A DNA stretch of 64,000 nucleotides from Peromyscus leucopus (GCF_004664715.2 NC_051082.1:6253848-6317847), one strand, 5' to 3'; positions 48,096 through 59,157 are shown, counted from the stretch's first letter. The notes: generated by a model not told the origin, from the sequence alone. Made by a program: numbers and translations.

Positions 48096-49984
48096 GAACC
48101 GACTGAAAGAGCTTGGCTTGGTGATTGTATTATCTGTCTACTAACCATAACTAGACCCTCAGAGAACATCATTCCCTCTAGCCCTAGAAACTGAAGGTTA
48201 TTGGGAAAGACATTGTCATTAGGGAAGCACCTTGAAGAGTGGGTGATGAGCCAGGCCATGCCTTCCATCCAAGGACAGTTGGTTGCAGAGGCAGAGGAAG
48301 GCAGATCTCTTAAGTTACAGGAGAACCTGGTCTAAAAATCAAGTTCCAGTACAACCAGTAGTAATAGATGAAGAAACTCTTTCTCTAATTACAACAACTA
48401 CAACAACAGAAGAACTCAGCCTGAGATACATAGGTTGCAAGGAGAAACAGAAGGGAAAGGGACAGGCAAGGAGGGTAGGGAGGGGTGGGAAGGAAAGGGA
48501 AGACAGAGAGGTAGGAGGGGAGAGAAGAGAGAGAGAGAAGCAGTGTCACGTGGGCACTAAAGGAACATCTTGGCCCTAAAAATACTGGACTCAAAGTACT
48601 TCTGCTGTGTGCTCATTCTGGGAATGGGGATATAGGAAACCAAATTGGACTGAGTGTAAATGACCTGAAGGCAGGATTACATCCTGGTGGCCTCCTAGTC
48701 TTCACTGTGCCTAAACACACACCACAGGATAATTGTCCCACTAAAGTACCCTGCAGCCTAACTTTTTGAACAAACAAAAGAGTGCACTTCCTTTTCTCTA
48801 CTTTATGTATTACAGGACTCCTTATGTAAAGCAGGTTAATCTCTGATTCCCTAGTTAACTGGGTTTAGGAATAAGATGTCTCATTGACCTGTTTAAGGCT
48901 ACACGGTTCACGGGTCTCTCTTTTCCTTTAGTGAACAGCTGCCCAGCCCTCTGCTTTTCCACTTCTACCTAGTTCCTTACTGGTGTCCCAAAGGCCAGGC
49001 TTCACACTTCCCAAGGACAGGCCAGGTGAGCAACCAATGCTGCTAGAGCGTCCTGCCAAGAGGCAGTAACTGGTAGTAGCTGGCAGTGGGTGTCCAGAGT
49101 CCTGCTTGAAGGGTAGGGAGAGCTTGAGTGTGGAGACAACCTACTCAGTTCACCCCCTACATGGTTTATATCCAGGGAGGAGGTGTGAAGTGGGGAAAAG
49201 GAGGTGCTGGGCTCCTGAATTGCATGATATGTGGGAGATGGGCAAACCCAGAGGTTTGAGGGCATTGGACCAACAAAAATTGTTCACTAGCAACCATGTG
49301 GGTGCAGAGAATTGAACCCCAGTACTCAGGAAGAGCAGAAAGTATTCTTTGCTGATGGGCCATCACTCCAGTCTCTAATTTCTAAACTTAATTGTCAGCT
49401 TGATACACCTCAGAAGGGAGAATCTCAGCTGAAGAATTGCCTGCATTGTATTGGCCTGTGGACACATCTCTTGGTCATTTCCTTTGCTTTCTCTTTCCTT
49501 CTTTCGCTTTCTTTTCATTGGTGTTTTGGGACAGGTTTCTTTGTGTGTCTCTGGCTGTCCTGGAACTCACTCTGTAGACCAGGCTGGCCTCAAATTCAGA
49601 TATTCACCTGCTTCTGCTTTCTGAGTGCTGACATCCAAGATGTGCACCACCACCACCACTTTCTGGCTACATTGCCAATTTTCAAATGGAGTTTGTACCC
49701 TAGTAAGTTGAGCCTATGATTCAAGCCTGTAGACCTGAGTCCAGTTCCTGAAACCCATCAAAAGGTAGAAGGAGAGAAATGACTCCACAGAGTCATTGGC
49801 ACACAAGGGATCTCTGTCACTGTCTCTCTGTCTCTTTCTTTCTCTCTCTCTCTCTCTTACACACACACACATTAACTAAACAGTTAATTAATTAAAAATC
49901 ATATTTGTAACTGGATCTACCTCATAAGTTGTATGAGATTCTTAGGACAGACTTAGCACATGGTTTATACAGTAAACATGGAGG
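48096..49984 (+). other. 3' flank and intergenic spacer
   Basis: Duplicate of 4073-5980: purine-rich tract 48450-48540, B1-like 49523-49660 (minus), CT microsatellite 49815-49860. No gene. Confidence 0.5.
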
Positions 49985-50363
49985 ATTTTTAGGGCCAGCT
50001 TTTCCCTCCTGGGACCACACTTCACTACCTGTATCCCTCAGACACAACCCCTGGAGCAATGTCTATATCTTCTTATGACCTCAAACCATCCATGGGGGAG
50101 GGTCATGATATTTTTCCTGTCACTGCACTTGAGCTGCTTGGGGTGTTGAGCTATCCCTTTTTCTGTGACTCTGGGACAGCACTGATTCAGGCTCTGTCAC
50201 CATCTACAGCAGCTCTGCAGGTCGGGACTGTGTGTGAGGGTGCACACATTCTACTTCTGTGCTACACACACAGTAGCCACAGGCCCCGAGTGCTGACTGG
50301 ACACTGTCAGAGCACAGCTACAGAACTCTAAAGAGAAGTCACTGAGTCCTCCCCTCACTCAGG
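49985..50363 (+). promoter_or_regulatory. Conserved upstream block (candidate promoter and 5' UTR) before exon 1a
   Basis: About 380 bp shared with 5981-6354, 34578-34966 and, inverted, 20566-20950, always ending at the exon 1 ATG. Conservation among copies suggests a promoter. A TATA-like CTATATCTT lies about 300 bp before the ATG; I see no convincing TATA box close to the exon. Confidence 0.45.
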
Positions 50364-50397
50364 ATGAAACTTCTTCTGCTGGTCACTCTGCTCACAG
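50364..50397 (+). pseudogene. Pla2g1b-like: Exon 1a, upstream first exon with destroyed donor
   Basis: Codes MKLLLLVTLLT, but the donor after CTCACAG is GA (50398-50399) instead of GT. Normal splicing to exon 2 should fail. The full upstream promoter-like block lies in front of this copy, so transcription may start here while the usable donor is 700 bp downstream. Confidence 0.75.
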
Positions 50398-51004
50398 GAA
50401 GGACCCTTGTCCCTTCTGAGTGCCCACCATTCCTCTTCTCTTCACAGTTCCCTGGCTGGTCATACCTGAATTTCTGGTTTGGAGGTCTAAGAGCTTCTGG
50501 GTTGTGGATCCCCATGTCCACAATAGCAGGGACATTTACTCTCTAGGCCTGAAATCAGATGACCTTTTAGAAAAGTCCACTACGTTCACCTACCTGAACA
50601 AAGAAATCCCCTTCGGCTTCTGCCATACTGCCCTGGCACTGATTTCCTTGGCCCTAAGGTGCCCTGAATATTTGACTTTTCTTTTATTTTTAAAAATATT
50701 GACTTTTTTTATGTGTTTGAGCCCTTTGCCTGCTTGTGTTTCTGTGAAATGAGTGTGAGCAGTGTCTACAGAGGCCAGAGGAGGGGTCTGATTCTCCAGA
50801 ACTGGGATCATAGACAGCTGTGAGCTGCCATGTGACTGCTGGACCTGAGCCTGTTTCCCACACAAGCTCAACAAGTGCTCCTGACTGCAGAGCCATCTCT
50901 TTAGCCTTTATTATTATTATTATTTTTACAAGATTACATAATTCTGGCTCAGGATGTCCTCCAACTTGACATTCCAGCCAACACTTACCTCAACCTCCCT
51001 AGTG

Positions 51005-51063
51005 TTAGGATTACACACAGAACTATGAAGAGAGAAGTCACTTGAGTCCTCCACACACTCAGG
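51005..51063 (+). promoter_or_regulatory. Truncated duplicate of the 5' UTR before exon 1b
   Basis: Only the last 50-60 bp of the block before exon 1a is repeated here (GAGAGAAGTCACTTGAGTCC then CACTCAGGATG). The same short duplicate precedes 7032. Exon 1b therefore lacks most of the upstream block. Confidence 0.45.
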
Positions 51064-51097
51064 ATGAAAATCCTTCTGCTGATCACTCTGCTCACAG
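51064..51097 (+). CDS. Pla2g1b-like: Exon 1b of the complete PLA2G1B-like gene (signal peptide)
   Basis: ATG at 51064 opens eleven codons, [11 protein letters not shown], then one base before an intact GT donor at 51098 (phase 1). It is the second of two near-identical first exons 700 bp apart. It was chosen over the one at 50364 because that copy has lost its donor GT. Confidence 0.8.
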
Positions 51098-52081
51098 GTA
51101 GGACCCTTGTTTGCTCTGGGTGCCCCCCCCCATCTCCCTTGTGTTCAATGCACAGGCCCCTAATTGTCACACCTGAAGTTCTGGAATGGGGTTGTAACTC
51201 TTTTTTGTTGTTGTTGCTCCCATTTTACATGAGAAAGTTTCTCAGAGTAGTGATGGTTGTCCTGCAACTCACTCTATAAACCAGGATGGATTTCAATTCA
51301 GACATCCACCTTCCACAGCCTCCAGTGTGCTGAGATTACACAGTGTGTGTTCCACTTACCTGGTTTCTCTTTATTTTAATGGTGACCAACTATCCCACTG
51401 CATTCTGAATCCTGGCTTATTTGCCTACTCCTCAGCTGATGAACAGTTTGTTGTGCCAAATGCTGACATTACAATGATGATCTGACCATTATCCTTGTCT
51501 ATGAGCTGTGCATGGCCATACAACAGATTCCTTCTAATTCTTCCAGTGTAAAACAGTGAGCATGTGTTGGCTGCTTCTCTGTCTCAAGGTCTCAGCTAGA
51601 ACTGTGATGAATCCCACTGCTGGCTAAGGCTAGTGTCTCACCTAGGCTTGAGTAGGGTTGGGGCAGCTTTCAAACTCAAGAGATGGTTGGATTGTTGGGT
51701 TATTGGAACTAAGAGGTCAGTTTGTCCCTGGCTGCTGACTGGAGAGTGTTCTCAGCTCCTCAACACAGGGACCACAGGGCAGCTTACAGTGTGGCATCTA
51801 TAGGTCCTGACAGTGAGAAAAGGCAAAAGTCAATGTCTATAGAACTTAATCCTAAGGAGTCATCCTAGCCCAGTACAGTGGTGTTCATTTCTAACTTTAC
51901 CACTTGGCACGCTGAGGCCAGAGCGTTGCTACAAAGTCAGAGGCCAGCCTGGGTTAAAGGGCAACTACATGTCTCAAATAGGTAGATAACATCGTACTTC
52001 AGCTTGGCTGTCCTCTGACCTCCTCATGTGTAGTATGACATTTACAAGTGCTCCCAAGAGCTTGCTTTCAACCTGTGTTGG

Positions 52082-52137
<56 letters not shown>

Positions 52138-55100
52138 CTATTCACTTCTCTCCCCATGCAGCAGCTGATAGGAGTCAAGGGGGAAGTGTCAGGAGTGATG
52201 GTCATGATCTGTTGTGGGCCATGGTGCAGTTACAGGTCTACCAATTGGTAGTACAGGTGTCACCCCACCAGAGGACTGTTTCTCAGATCTAGTACCCTGT
52301 CAGGCATGACCTTAAGTTAACCAACTCTGAAAATGCTGCGTTCACCTGTAATTTCACTGTGCAAAACAGCTCTGATATCTCCCCATTTACCATGCATTTT
52401 CATGTCATGTGCATTTCAAACGTCATGATTACATCTCAGTCTTATGGGCACACATATATCTGTTTCTTTCATTTGCTGTAGCGTCCTGCCTGATCTGAAC
52501 CCTGAAGAGGACCTTGAGGCTGACCTCAAAGGTTCTCGATAAGGAGGCTAGCAGGCAGGCATCAGACCCCTGGTGAAGCCAAGTGGTGTTGATGGAGTGT
52601 GCTGTGCATTCTTGCAGCAGGTGCTACTACATCCCGAGTCAGACGTCAGGCTGGGTGGCAGTATGGCAGTCTGTTCCACTGCACCGTACCTTTGATTTCT
52701 TCCTTCACGGGGAACTACTATGGCTGCCTCTGTGGCTATCTCAGCAGGGTCACCCAGGTGGAAAAGAGGTAAGTGATCCATCTGAGGGAGCCTGGCTTGT
52801 TTGGGCTGCTGGGGACAGGACACAAGCAGAAGATCTCATAAGGAGAGAATAGGAGACATGCATATTCACCATAATCGTGTATTTTGTTTTGTTTATTTGT
52901 TATTTGCTTGTTTTGTTTCTAGACAAGGGTTCTCTGTGTAGCATTAGCAGTCCAAGAACTGTCTGTGGAGACCTTGCTGGCCTTGAACTCAGAGATCATC
53001 CAGCCTCAGCATTGTGAGTGCTGAGCTTTAAGATGAGCATTAGCACCCCCAGCATGTATATTTCCCTCTTGTCATGTGAAGAAATCAGTCCAAGAGGACC
53101 CTGTACCTAGTGGTCCCTGAAACAGAATGTATGAGATATAAATAGTGGACAATGCTGGGCTCAGGCACCAGACAGGGACATGGTCAACCACCACAGCCAC
53201 CATCAAAAACATCAGCTTTGGCTTTAAAATGTCAGTTGAACTTTGGAATATAGAATTTCATTTTGTTCATGCAGCTTTGTTTAAAATTCACGTTTTGGAT
53301 ACAGGGTCTCACTTATGTATCTCTGGCTGATCTCAAACTCAAAAATCCATCTGCCTCTGTACCCCAAGTACTGAGAATAAAGGCTGGTACTGACCACACT
53401 CCACTGAAATGGCTTTCAATAAATATGTGCTTAATAGAAATCACAGGTTTTTGAGCATGATGAGGACTACTTTTCGAACATTGTGTTTAAGTTATTCTCA
53501 CATGTTTAACAAAGACTGCAGGTGAGAACTGACCACCTGTGTGTCCATACTCCTCCTTCAGCTGTTCCTTCCTCTCTCCAGGTGCTGCCAGACTCGTGAC
53601 AACTGCTATGCTCAAGTCAAGAAGGTGGAAAGCTGCAAATCCCTCATAGATGACCGCTACGGAAGCTTCTATACATACTTGTGCTCTGGGAATAAGGTCA
53701 CCTGCAGTGGTAGGTCTACCCCCTGGGACCTCTGGATTCGGCTTGGCCCTGTAATGGTGGGCTTTTAGAGCCTGCTCCAAGGTCACCTCCAGGGAATTGC
53801 AAGAAAATTCACAGAATGAGGTAAGGGGTTAGGAAAAATTCTCATTTACCTGAGGACTAGACTTTTTCTGTACGAGTGGTAAAAAATAAGGAAACACACA
53901 TGCTTTCTGATGACAATTTTCTCTTTACTTCAACTTAAGAAATCCTCTCTCGGCCTGGAGAAGTGGCTCAGTGGTTAAGAGCACTGGCTGCTCTTCCAGA
54001 GGTCCTGAGTTCAATTCCCAGCAACCATATGGTGGCTCACAATCATCTGTAATAGGATCCAATTCCCTCCTCTGATGTGCATGAAGACAGGTCATTCATG
54101 TACATAAAATAAATAAATATTTAAAAAAGAAAGAAAAGAAATCCTCTCTCTTAAAAACCTCTCTCTGAAAAATCTGTCTCCACACAGTTACATCTCTATA
54201 TATACAGCTCCATTTTCCACACACACTTACACAAACCCCTTTTATCTCTGTAAGTCTCTCTTGCTCTCTCTTCAGCCTAGCTATTCATGTTCTCTCCTCA
54301 GGTCCTTCTACACACACACACTGACACACTAACACACATTCTCACTCACAGCTGCTCTTCCCACAGTTCCTTCACACAGCTCTTTCTCTGTGGCAACAGC
54401 TCCTTCACCCAGCTCTACACAGACGTCTGTCTCTCTCCTCACCACAGCTGCTGCCTCACAGCCAAGCTCTGCACAATTATAAGTTACATTCTCAGGGCCT
54501 ACCCATTCTCACAACACAAGATAAGTCACATAGTTTCTCTTAGGCTAGTGATGTCACACTGACCCATGCACATAGCTCTAAGTTAGTGAGGGATCCAGAC
54601 AGGAAACAATGGCTGAACCTTGAGATGTCAGGGTCAGTGCAGAAAAAGAACTACTGCAAGGAGCTAAGTCTCAGTGTAAACAGACTGGCCATGAATTAGC
54701 AATGACAACACCTGGCAATTCCTCTTTGAGCATTTTCTTCAGGGGCAGTTTAGTCTGCTTTGAATTTGTTCTGAAGTTCAAAATTAGCTGTCTGTGTACA
54801 AGGCTGTCTTTGTGACTGAGAATTCTATGTTAGTCTGAGTAAGGTAAAAAATCCTAGTATTGTTTCTATACATCAAAATTATACAGCCTAAACAGAAATT
54901 ATCCTCCAGATGATCCAAAGCTATAAATGTGCCCAAAGATGGAATAAACAAACAAGCAATGGGAAAACACCCATAGCAGTTCTTAATGGGGAAATGTAGT
55001 GGCGCATGAGAGAAATTACAGTCAGAAACAACTGGTTTCCACAGCCAGTGATGCCATGGCCTTGCCAGGTGGGGCTCCCCATCAGGTGGGTCTGGAGTAT

Positions 55101-57136
55101 CGATCTCTTATGCACTAGTTGTCATTGCTCCACATTCCCGCAGCCCTGGTGTGGTGATATATTGTGTATCAAACAAAGCTTGCCTAAGGATCAGAGGACA
55201 GAACCAGCCAGTAGATTAAACATAGAGGTCCAGCAGTGGTGCCACACATCTTAATCGTACTACTCAGGAGGCACAGTATCTCTGTGAGTTCAAAGCCACC
55301 CTGGACTACATGAGATTGATTAAGTCTAGGAGAGAAACAGAGCCAGACAGTGGTGGCACACACCTTTAATCCCAGCACTTGAGAACTCATGCCTTTGCTA
55401 CCAGTATTTGGGAAGCACACACACCATTCGTCTTAGAACTAGGGAGGAAGTGGAATGGCTTGGCAGAGAAAGGCGTATAAGGTATGGGGAGGCAGGGACT
55501 AGAGCAAGATTCTCAGCTGAGGACTCAGAGACTTTCAGTCAGAGGATTCATGGAGATAGGATCTCACCTTCCATTCAGCCTGAGGATTCAGTAGTGGTGA
55601 GAAGTTTTTCTAGTGGCTTGATCCTTTATCTTGATCCTTTATCTCTCTGATCTTTCAGCATTTACCCAGATATCTGGCTCTAGGTTTTTCGTATAAGACC
55701 ATTTAAAATTCATGCATCATCTGGCTCCCAGTGTGGGGCTTGAACCAAAGATCCTGAGATTAAGAGTCTCTTGCTCTACAGTCTGACCATGTAAAATTCG
55801 TGCAACACCCCGGGCAGGTTTGTAAGGGTCACAGAAGTGACAAGGACAGTCACCATTTAATGGTTATTTCCTTGGTCTCATGTGACCTCACAACATCTTT
55901 TTCAGGTAGACACTAAAATATCGATGAGGTCACTGATGAGGAAAATGAGGAAGGCAGCATCACTTGCGCAAGGTCTCCCAGCCCAGAAGTGATGACATTT
56001 GGTTCTGGAAACAGATCTACATCATCCCAAAGCCTCTGTTTAAAAACATTTCAAGGATTTATGTATTTATGGAGGAGGCATGCCTGTGCCAAACTCAGGG
56101 GTGCAGGTCTGAGCACAACATGCAGGAGATTGTTCTTTCCTTTGACCATGGGAGTCCTGAGGATGGAACTCAGGTTCAGACCTGGCAGCAAGTGCCTTAA
56201 TTCCCTGATCCATCTTGCCTGTCCAAAGCCTCTCCTGTTAGCTGCTGTGTTATACTGATTCCATATTGACTAAGCAATTGAGAGCTGCATGATTGGCTAT
56301 AAGGCAGATATTGGGCTAATCACTTATGCAGGGCAAGATTTATCATTCCCATTTTACAGGTGAGGATTTAGAGGGCTCAGTTGCTAGAGTGCTTGCCTAG
56401 CATGCACAGAGCCCTGGGTTCCACCTCCAGATCCCATGAATTGAGTGTGTTAGTGCACACATGTAATCCCAACACTTAGGAGGTGGAAGCAGGAGGCTTG
56501 TCTTAAATCATATAATTTTAGAAGTGGTAGTTGTTATTTGTAGTTTTCAGTGTTTTAGGATTAAATATCCAATTTTAGTGATTTTTATGTACAGGAATGA
56601 GTTGGCATCCCATGTCTTCTCCAGTCACTCTCTACAATATCTTTAGAGCCTGGATCTCTCTTGCTCACTAAACACGACACTCACCTTTAGACAGCCTGAC
56701 TGACCAACAAGTTTTGGGGATACATGTTCCTCACTTTCCAATAGAGTTACAGATGCCCCAAACATTCCCTGCTTTTTCCATGGTCTCTGGGCATCCTAGG
56801 TCAGGCCCTCAGACTTGTATGACACCCGCTTTACCAACTGTGCAGTCTCCACAGCCCACAACAGCTAATGATTTTATTATAAGTGTGTTCCTTCAATTTG
56901 GACAACCCAATGTCCTTTTGTGTGCTTTGTTTTTCAAGCTTGAGTCTGTACCAATGGGGGAGTCACTGGTTTCTTTTGGTTATAAATCATAGTGAGTGAA
57001 GAGGATCATGGGCTCCACTCAACTTCTTTCTTGTTTCTCTCCAGAGGAAAACAGTGCCTGTGAGGACTTGATCTGCAACTGTGACCGCCAGGCGGCCATC
57101 TGCTTCTCAAAGAAGAACAAAGGCATTCAGTGTTAG
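51064..57136 (+). CDS. Pla2g1b-like: Complete 4-exon PLA2G1B-like secreted protein, predicted catalytically inactive
   Basis: Exons 51064-51097, 52621-52768, 53582-53709 and 57045-57136 (stop TAG). All introns are GT-AG, phases 1, 2, 1, as in PLA2G1B. Lengths 34+148+128+92 sum to 402 nt, 133 residues. It starts with a hydrophobic signal peptide ([10 protein letters not shown]). The mature part shows Cys11 and Cys77, the pair specific to group IB, and all 14 cysteines of the seven-disulfide fold. Tyr52, Tyr73, Asp49 and Asp99 remain. Catalytic His48 is Arg (CCQTRDNCY), and the calcium loop reads [10 protein letters not shown]: Gly32 is lost and the C29-C44 spacing is two residues short. The tail after Cys105 is about nine residues shorter than usual. 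Known family role: calcium-dependent sn-2 hydrolysis of phospholipids in exocrine secretion. Inferred here: a secreted, non-catalytic scaffold or ligand. Expression is unproven. Confidence 0.85.
51098..52620 (+). other. Intron 1 of the complete gene
   Basis: Contains a B1-related segment near 51190-51350 and a CA microsatellite at 52085-52134. No other coding signal. Near identical to 7066-8417 as far as 52447, where that copy runs into an N gap. Confidence 0.6.
52085..52134. repeat. CA microsatellite
   Basis: Intron 1 of the complete gene. Confidence 0.95.
52621..52768 (+). CDS. Pla2g1b-like: Exon 2 of the complete PLA2G1B-like gene (propeptide, N-terminal helix, calcium loop)
   Basis: Open in the phase 1 frame from the acceptor to GT at 52769. 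Residues [14 protein letters not shown] align to the usual AVWQF...KCTIP start of mature group IB enzymes. The canonical propeptide end SISPR is replaced by SRVRRQ, which contains a furin-like R-x-R-R. YGCLCG marks the calcium loop. The acceptor is a tandem CAGCAG (AG at 52617 and 52620), so an isoform with one extra codon is possible. It is much more diverged than the exon 2 copies at 18522 and 36853, yet its frame is intact. Confidence 0.8.
53582..53709 (+). CDS. Pla2g1b-like: Exon 3 of the complete PLA2G1B-like gene, His48 replaced by Arg
   Basis: 128 bp, acceptor CTCTCTCCAG, donor GTAGGT, phases 2 to 1. It encodes CCQTRDNCY at the active-site helix; the codon at 53595-53597 is CGT where the family has CAT or CAC for catalytic His48. 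Cys44, 45, 51, 61, 77 and 84 and the tyrosine pair before Cys77 (SFYTYLC) are kept. Confidence 0.88.
53952..54135 (+). mobile_element. B2 SINE in intron 3 of the complete gene
   Basis: GGCCTGGAGAAGTGGCTCAG start, A-rich end, 15-bp target duplication AAGAAATCCTCTCTC (53937-53951, 54136-54150). Confidence 0.9.
55722..55787 (-). other. tRNA-Lys-like sequence after the LTR (copy 3)
   Basis: Same structure in intron 3 of the complete gene; more diverged in the anticodon-arm flank. Confidence 0.6.
57045..57136 (+). CDS. Pla2g1b-like: Exon 4 of the complete PLA2G1B-like gene
   Basis: Acceptor TTTCTCTCCAG, then phase 1 coding: [20 protein letters not shown] with Cys91, 96, 98, Asp99 and Cys105, then a short tail ending in Cys and TAG at 57134. 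Relative to ordinary group IB proteins the stretch between Cys105 and the last Cys is shortened. Confidence 0.88.
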
Positions 57137-57206
57137 ACTTGTCACCTCAGTTACGGGTACACCATCCTTGCCTGTGTGATTGTGTTCACTACACACTGTG
57201 CCCTCT

Positions 57207-57212
57207 AATAAA
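57207..57212 (+). terminator. Poly(A) signal of the complete gene
   Basis: AATAAA 70 bp after the stop, at the same place as in the other exon 4 copies. Confidence 0.75.
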
Positions 57213-57742
57213 GAACCCATTGAAAGAGCTTGGATTTGGTGATTGTATTCTCTGTCTGCTACCTATAACTAGATACTCAGAGAACATCATTCCATCTAGC
57301 CCTGGGAACTGAAGGTTATTGAGAAAAACATTGCCAATAGGGGAGCACCTGTGAGGAGTGGGTGATGAGCCAGGCCATGCCTTCCATCCCAGGACAGTTG
57401 AATGCAGAGGCAGAGGAAGGCAGATCTCTTAAGTTAAAGGACAATGTGGTATAAAAATCAAGTTCCAGTACTGCCAGGAGTATTACAGAAAGAAACCCCT
57501 TCCCTAACCACAATAACAAAAGTAGAACTCAGCCTGAGATACATATCGGGGTAGGGACAAACAGAAAGGAGAAAGATGGGAGAGATAAGACAGGAAAGAG
57601 AAAGGTAAGGGTTGGGATGGAAGGAAAGAGAAGACAGGAGCAGATAGGAGGGGAGAGAAGAGAGAAATAAGTGTCATGTGGGCACTAAAGGAACATCTTG
57701 GTGCTAAAAATATTAGACTCAAGCGCTTCTGCTTGTGCCACT

Positions 57743-58242
57743 NNNNNNNNNNNNNNNNNNNNNNNNNNNNNNNNNNNNNNNNNNNNNNNNNNNNNNNNNN
57801 NNNNNNNNNNNNNNNNNNNNNNNNNNNNNNNNNNNNNNNNNNNNNNNNNNNNNNNNNNNNNNNNNNNNNNNNNNNNNNNNNNNNNNNNNNNNNNNNNNNN
57901 NNNNNNNNNNNNNNNNNNNNNNNNNNNNNNNNNNNNNNNNNNNNNNNNNNNNNNNNNNNNNNNNNNNNNNNNNNNNNNNNNNNNNNNNNNNNNNNNNNNN
58001 NNNNNNNNNNNNNNNNNNNNNNNNNNNNNNNNNNNNNNNNNNNNNNNNNNNNNNNNNNNNNNNNNNNNNNNNNNNNNNNNNNNNNNNNNNNNNNNNNNNN
58101 NNNNNNNNNNNNNNNNNNNNNNNNNNNNNNNNNNNNNNNNNNNNNNNNNNNNNNNNNNNNNNNNNNNNNNNNNNNNNNNNNNNNNNNNNNNNNNNNNNNN
58201 NNNNNNNNNNNNNNNNNNNNNNNNNNNNNNNNNNNNNNNNNN
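57743..58242. other. Assembly gap, 500 N
   Basis: Exactly 500 N between the 3' flank of the complete gene and ERV-e. Confidence 0.99.
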
Positions 58243-58848
58243 GCCCAATTTTTGAGAATCTAGGGTCATATGACAGCCTGTGCTCATGCTGGTTGTTTTG
58301 GTTGCTTCAAGGACACTAGACCAAAACAAAATCTTCAACCACCCTGGGCATTTTGCCATGTCTCAGGCAGTGTATTACTAATTCTTAGTGGTCAGAGTGC
58401 TCAGGGAAAATCCTCAGGCTAAAGCTGCTGCTGTTTTTTATTCAAATCCTGGCATAATACAATGTTTATATTTTATATCTTTATAGAATTTGGCATTCTG
58501 TTGTTCCTTGACATTATAGTGGCTCTAACTTTTAAGAGAGGGAGGTCCTGACTTCTTATACTTTTATCATCTTTCCACTCCATACTTTGCTCATCAGTAT
58601 GTCTCTATGTGGGCAGAGTTGTATGCCACATAATTGTCTGAGTGTACAGTGGGAAGAGGCTTGTAATCTGAGCTGTGACCAACTCCTCTAGCCCACCAGA
58701 TCTTGTTGACCTTTATAATTTTACTTTGTTTTGAATATATTGTTCCAGTGTAAGTACAGAGACAGATGTTTCAAGAATGTCTCATAGCCACATGAAGAGA
58801 CCTCTGGCTTCTTTATGTGTCACAGCCTCCAAGGCAAAAGGAAGTCCT

Positions 58849-59157
58849 TCAAGTAGATAAGGATATCTCCCTCAAAGTGGTGGTGGTGGTGGTGGTGGTG
58901 GTGGTGGTGGTGGTGGTGGGAATAGTATGTTCAGGACTTTCCTGGGTAAGCTTAGAAACAGCATTCCTAGGAGAAGGCATAAATGATTCATAAGGTTTTT
59001 CCATCAATCTAATATCCCCAAATTGTACAAATATTAAAAGTGCCCCAAGTATGTAACAGGTGGAGATGAAAACCAAAGGTGGCATGGCAGCCATCATGTG
59101 GCTCAGCTCTGGTGGATCGTTGTCAAGCGACTGTGTTGCCTTTATGACTTCTGCCAT
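58849..59157 (-). pseudogene. ERV-e 3' region frame with one membrane-like segment
   Basis: 102 open codons; contains a hydrophobic stretch (LVFISTCYILGALLIFVQF) and, near the end, a run of threonines from an ACC microsatellite (58878-58919). A related frame is at 28209-28421 in ERV-b, and a decayed one near 15480-15660 in ERV-a. It could be a remnant of an envelope or accessory frame; I do not recognise it. Confidence 0.35.
58878..58919. repeat. GGT trinucleotide repeat in ERV-e
   Basis: About 14 units; shorter ACC version at 28363-28395 in ERV-b. Confidence 0.9.

Larger units (their letters stand above)
44038..52447 (+). repeat. Segmental duplication, copy 2 (partner 1-8417)
   Basis: Direct repeat of 1-8417. 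The true unit may extend further at both ends, hidden by the window edge and the gap. Confidence 0.9.
53710..57044 (+). other. Intron 3 of the complete gene
   Basis: Holds a B2 SINE (53952), a CTCACTCACAG-rich stretch at 54280-54560, one unit of the 17-bp minisatellite, an LTR with a tRNA-Lys-like tail (55155-55787) and ID/B1-type remnants near 56370-56500. Its distal 2.7 kb is the same sequence that precedes the orphan exon 4 copies at 3906 and 47928. Confidence 0.6.

Noticed and set aside
52583..52852. 89-codon frame over exon 2 of the complete gene
   Set aside because: It is in the wrong frame: it loses the CTVP and YGCLCG motifs, which are open in the frame set by intron phase 1.
3906..57136. 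Group II (PLA2G2) rather than group IB assignment
   Set aside because: Cys11 and Cys77 are present, the propeptide SISPR precedes AVWQF and there is no group II C-terminal extension; all point to group IB.
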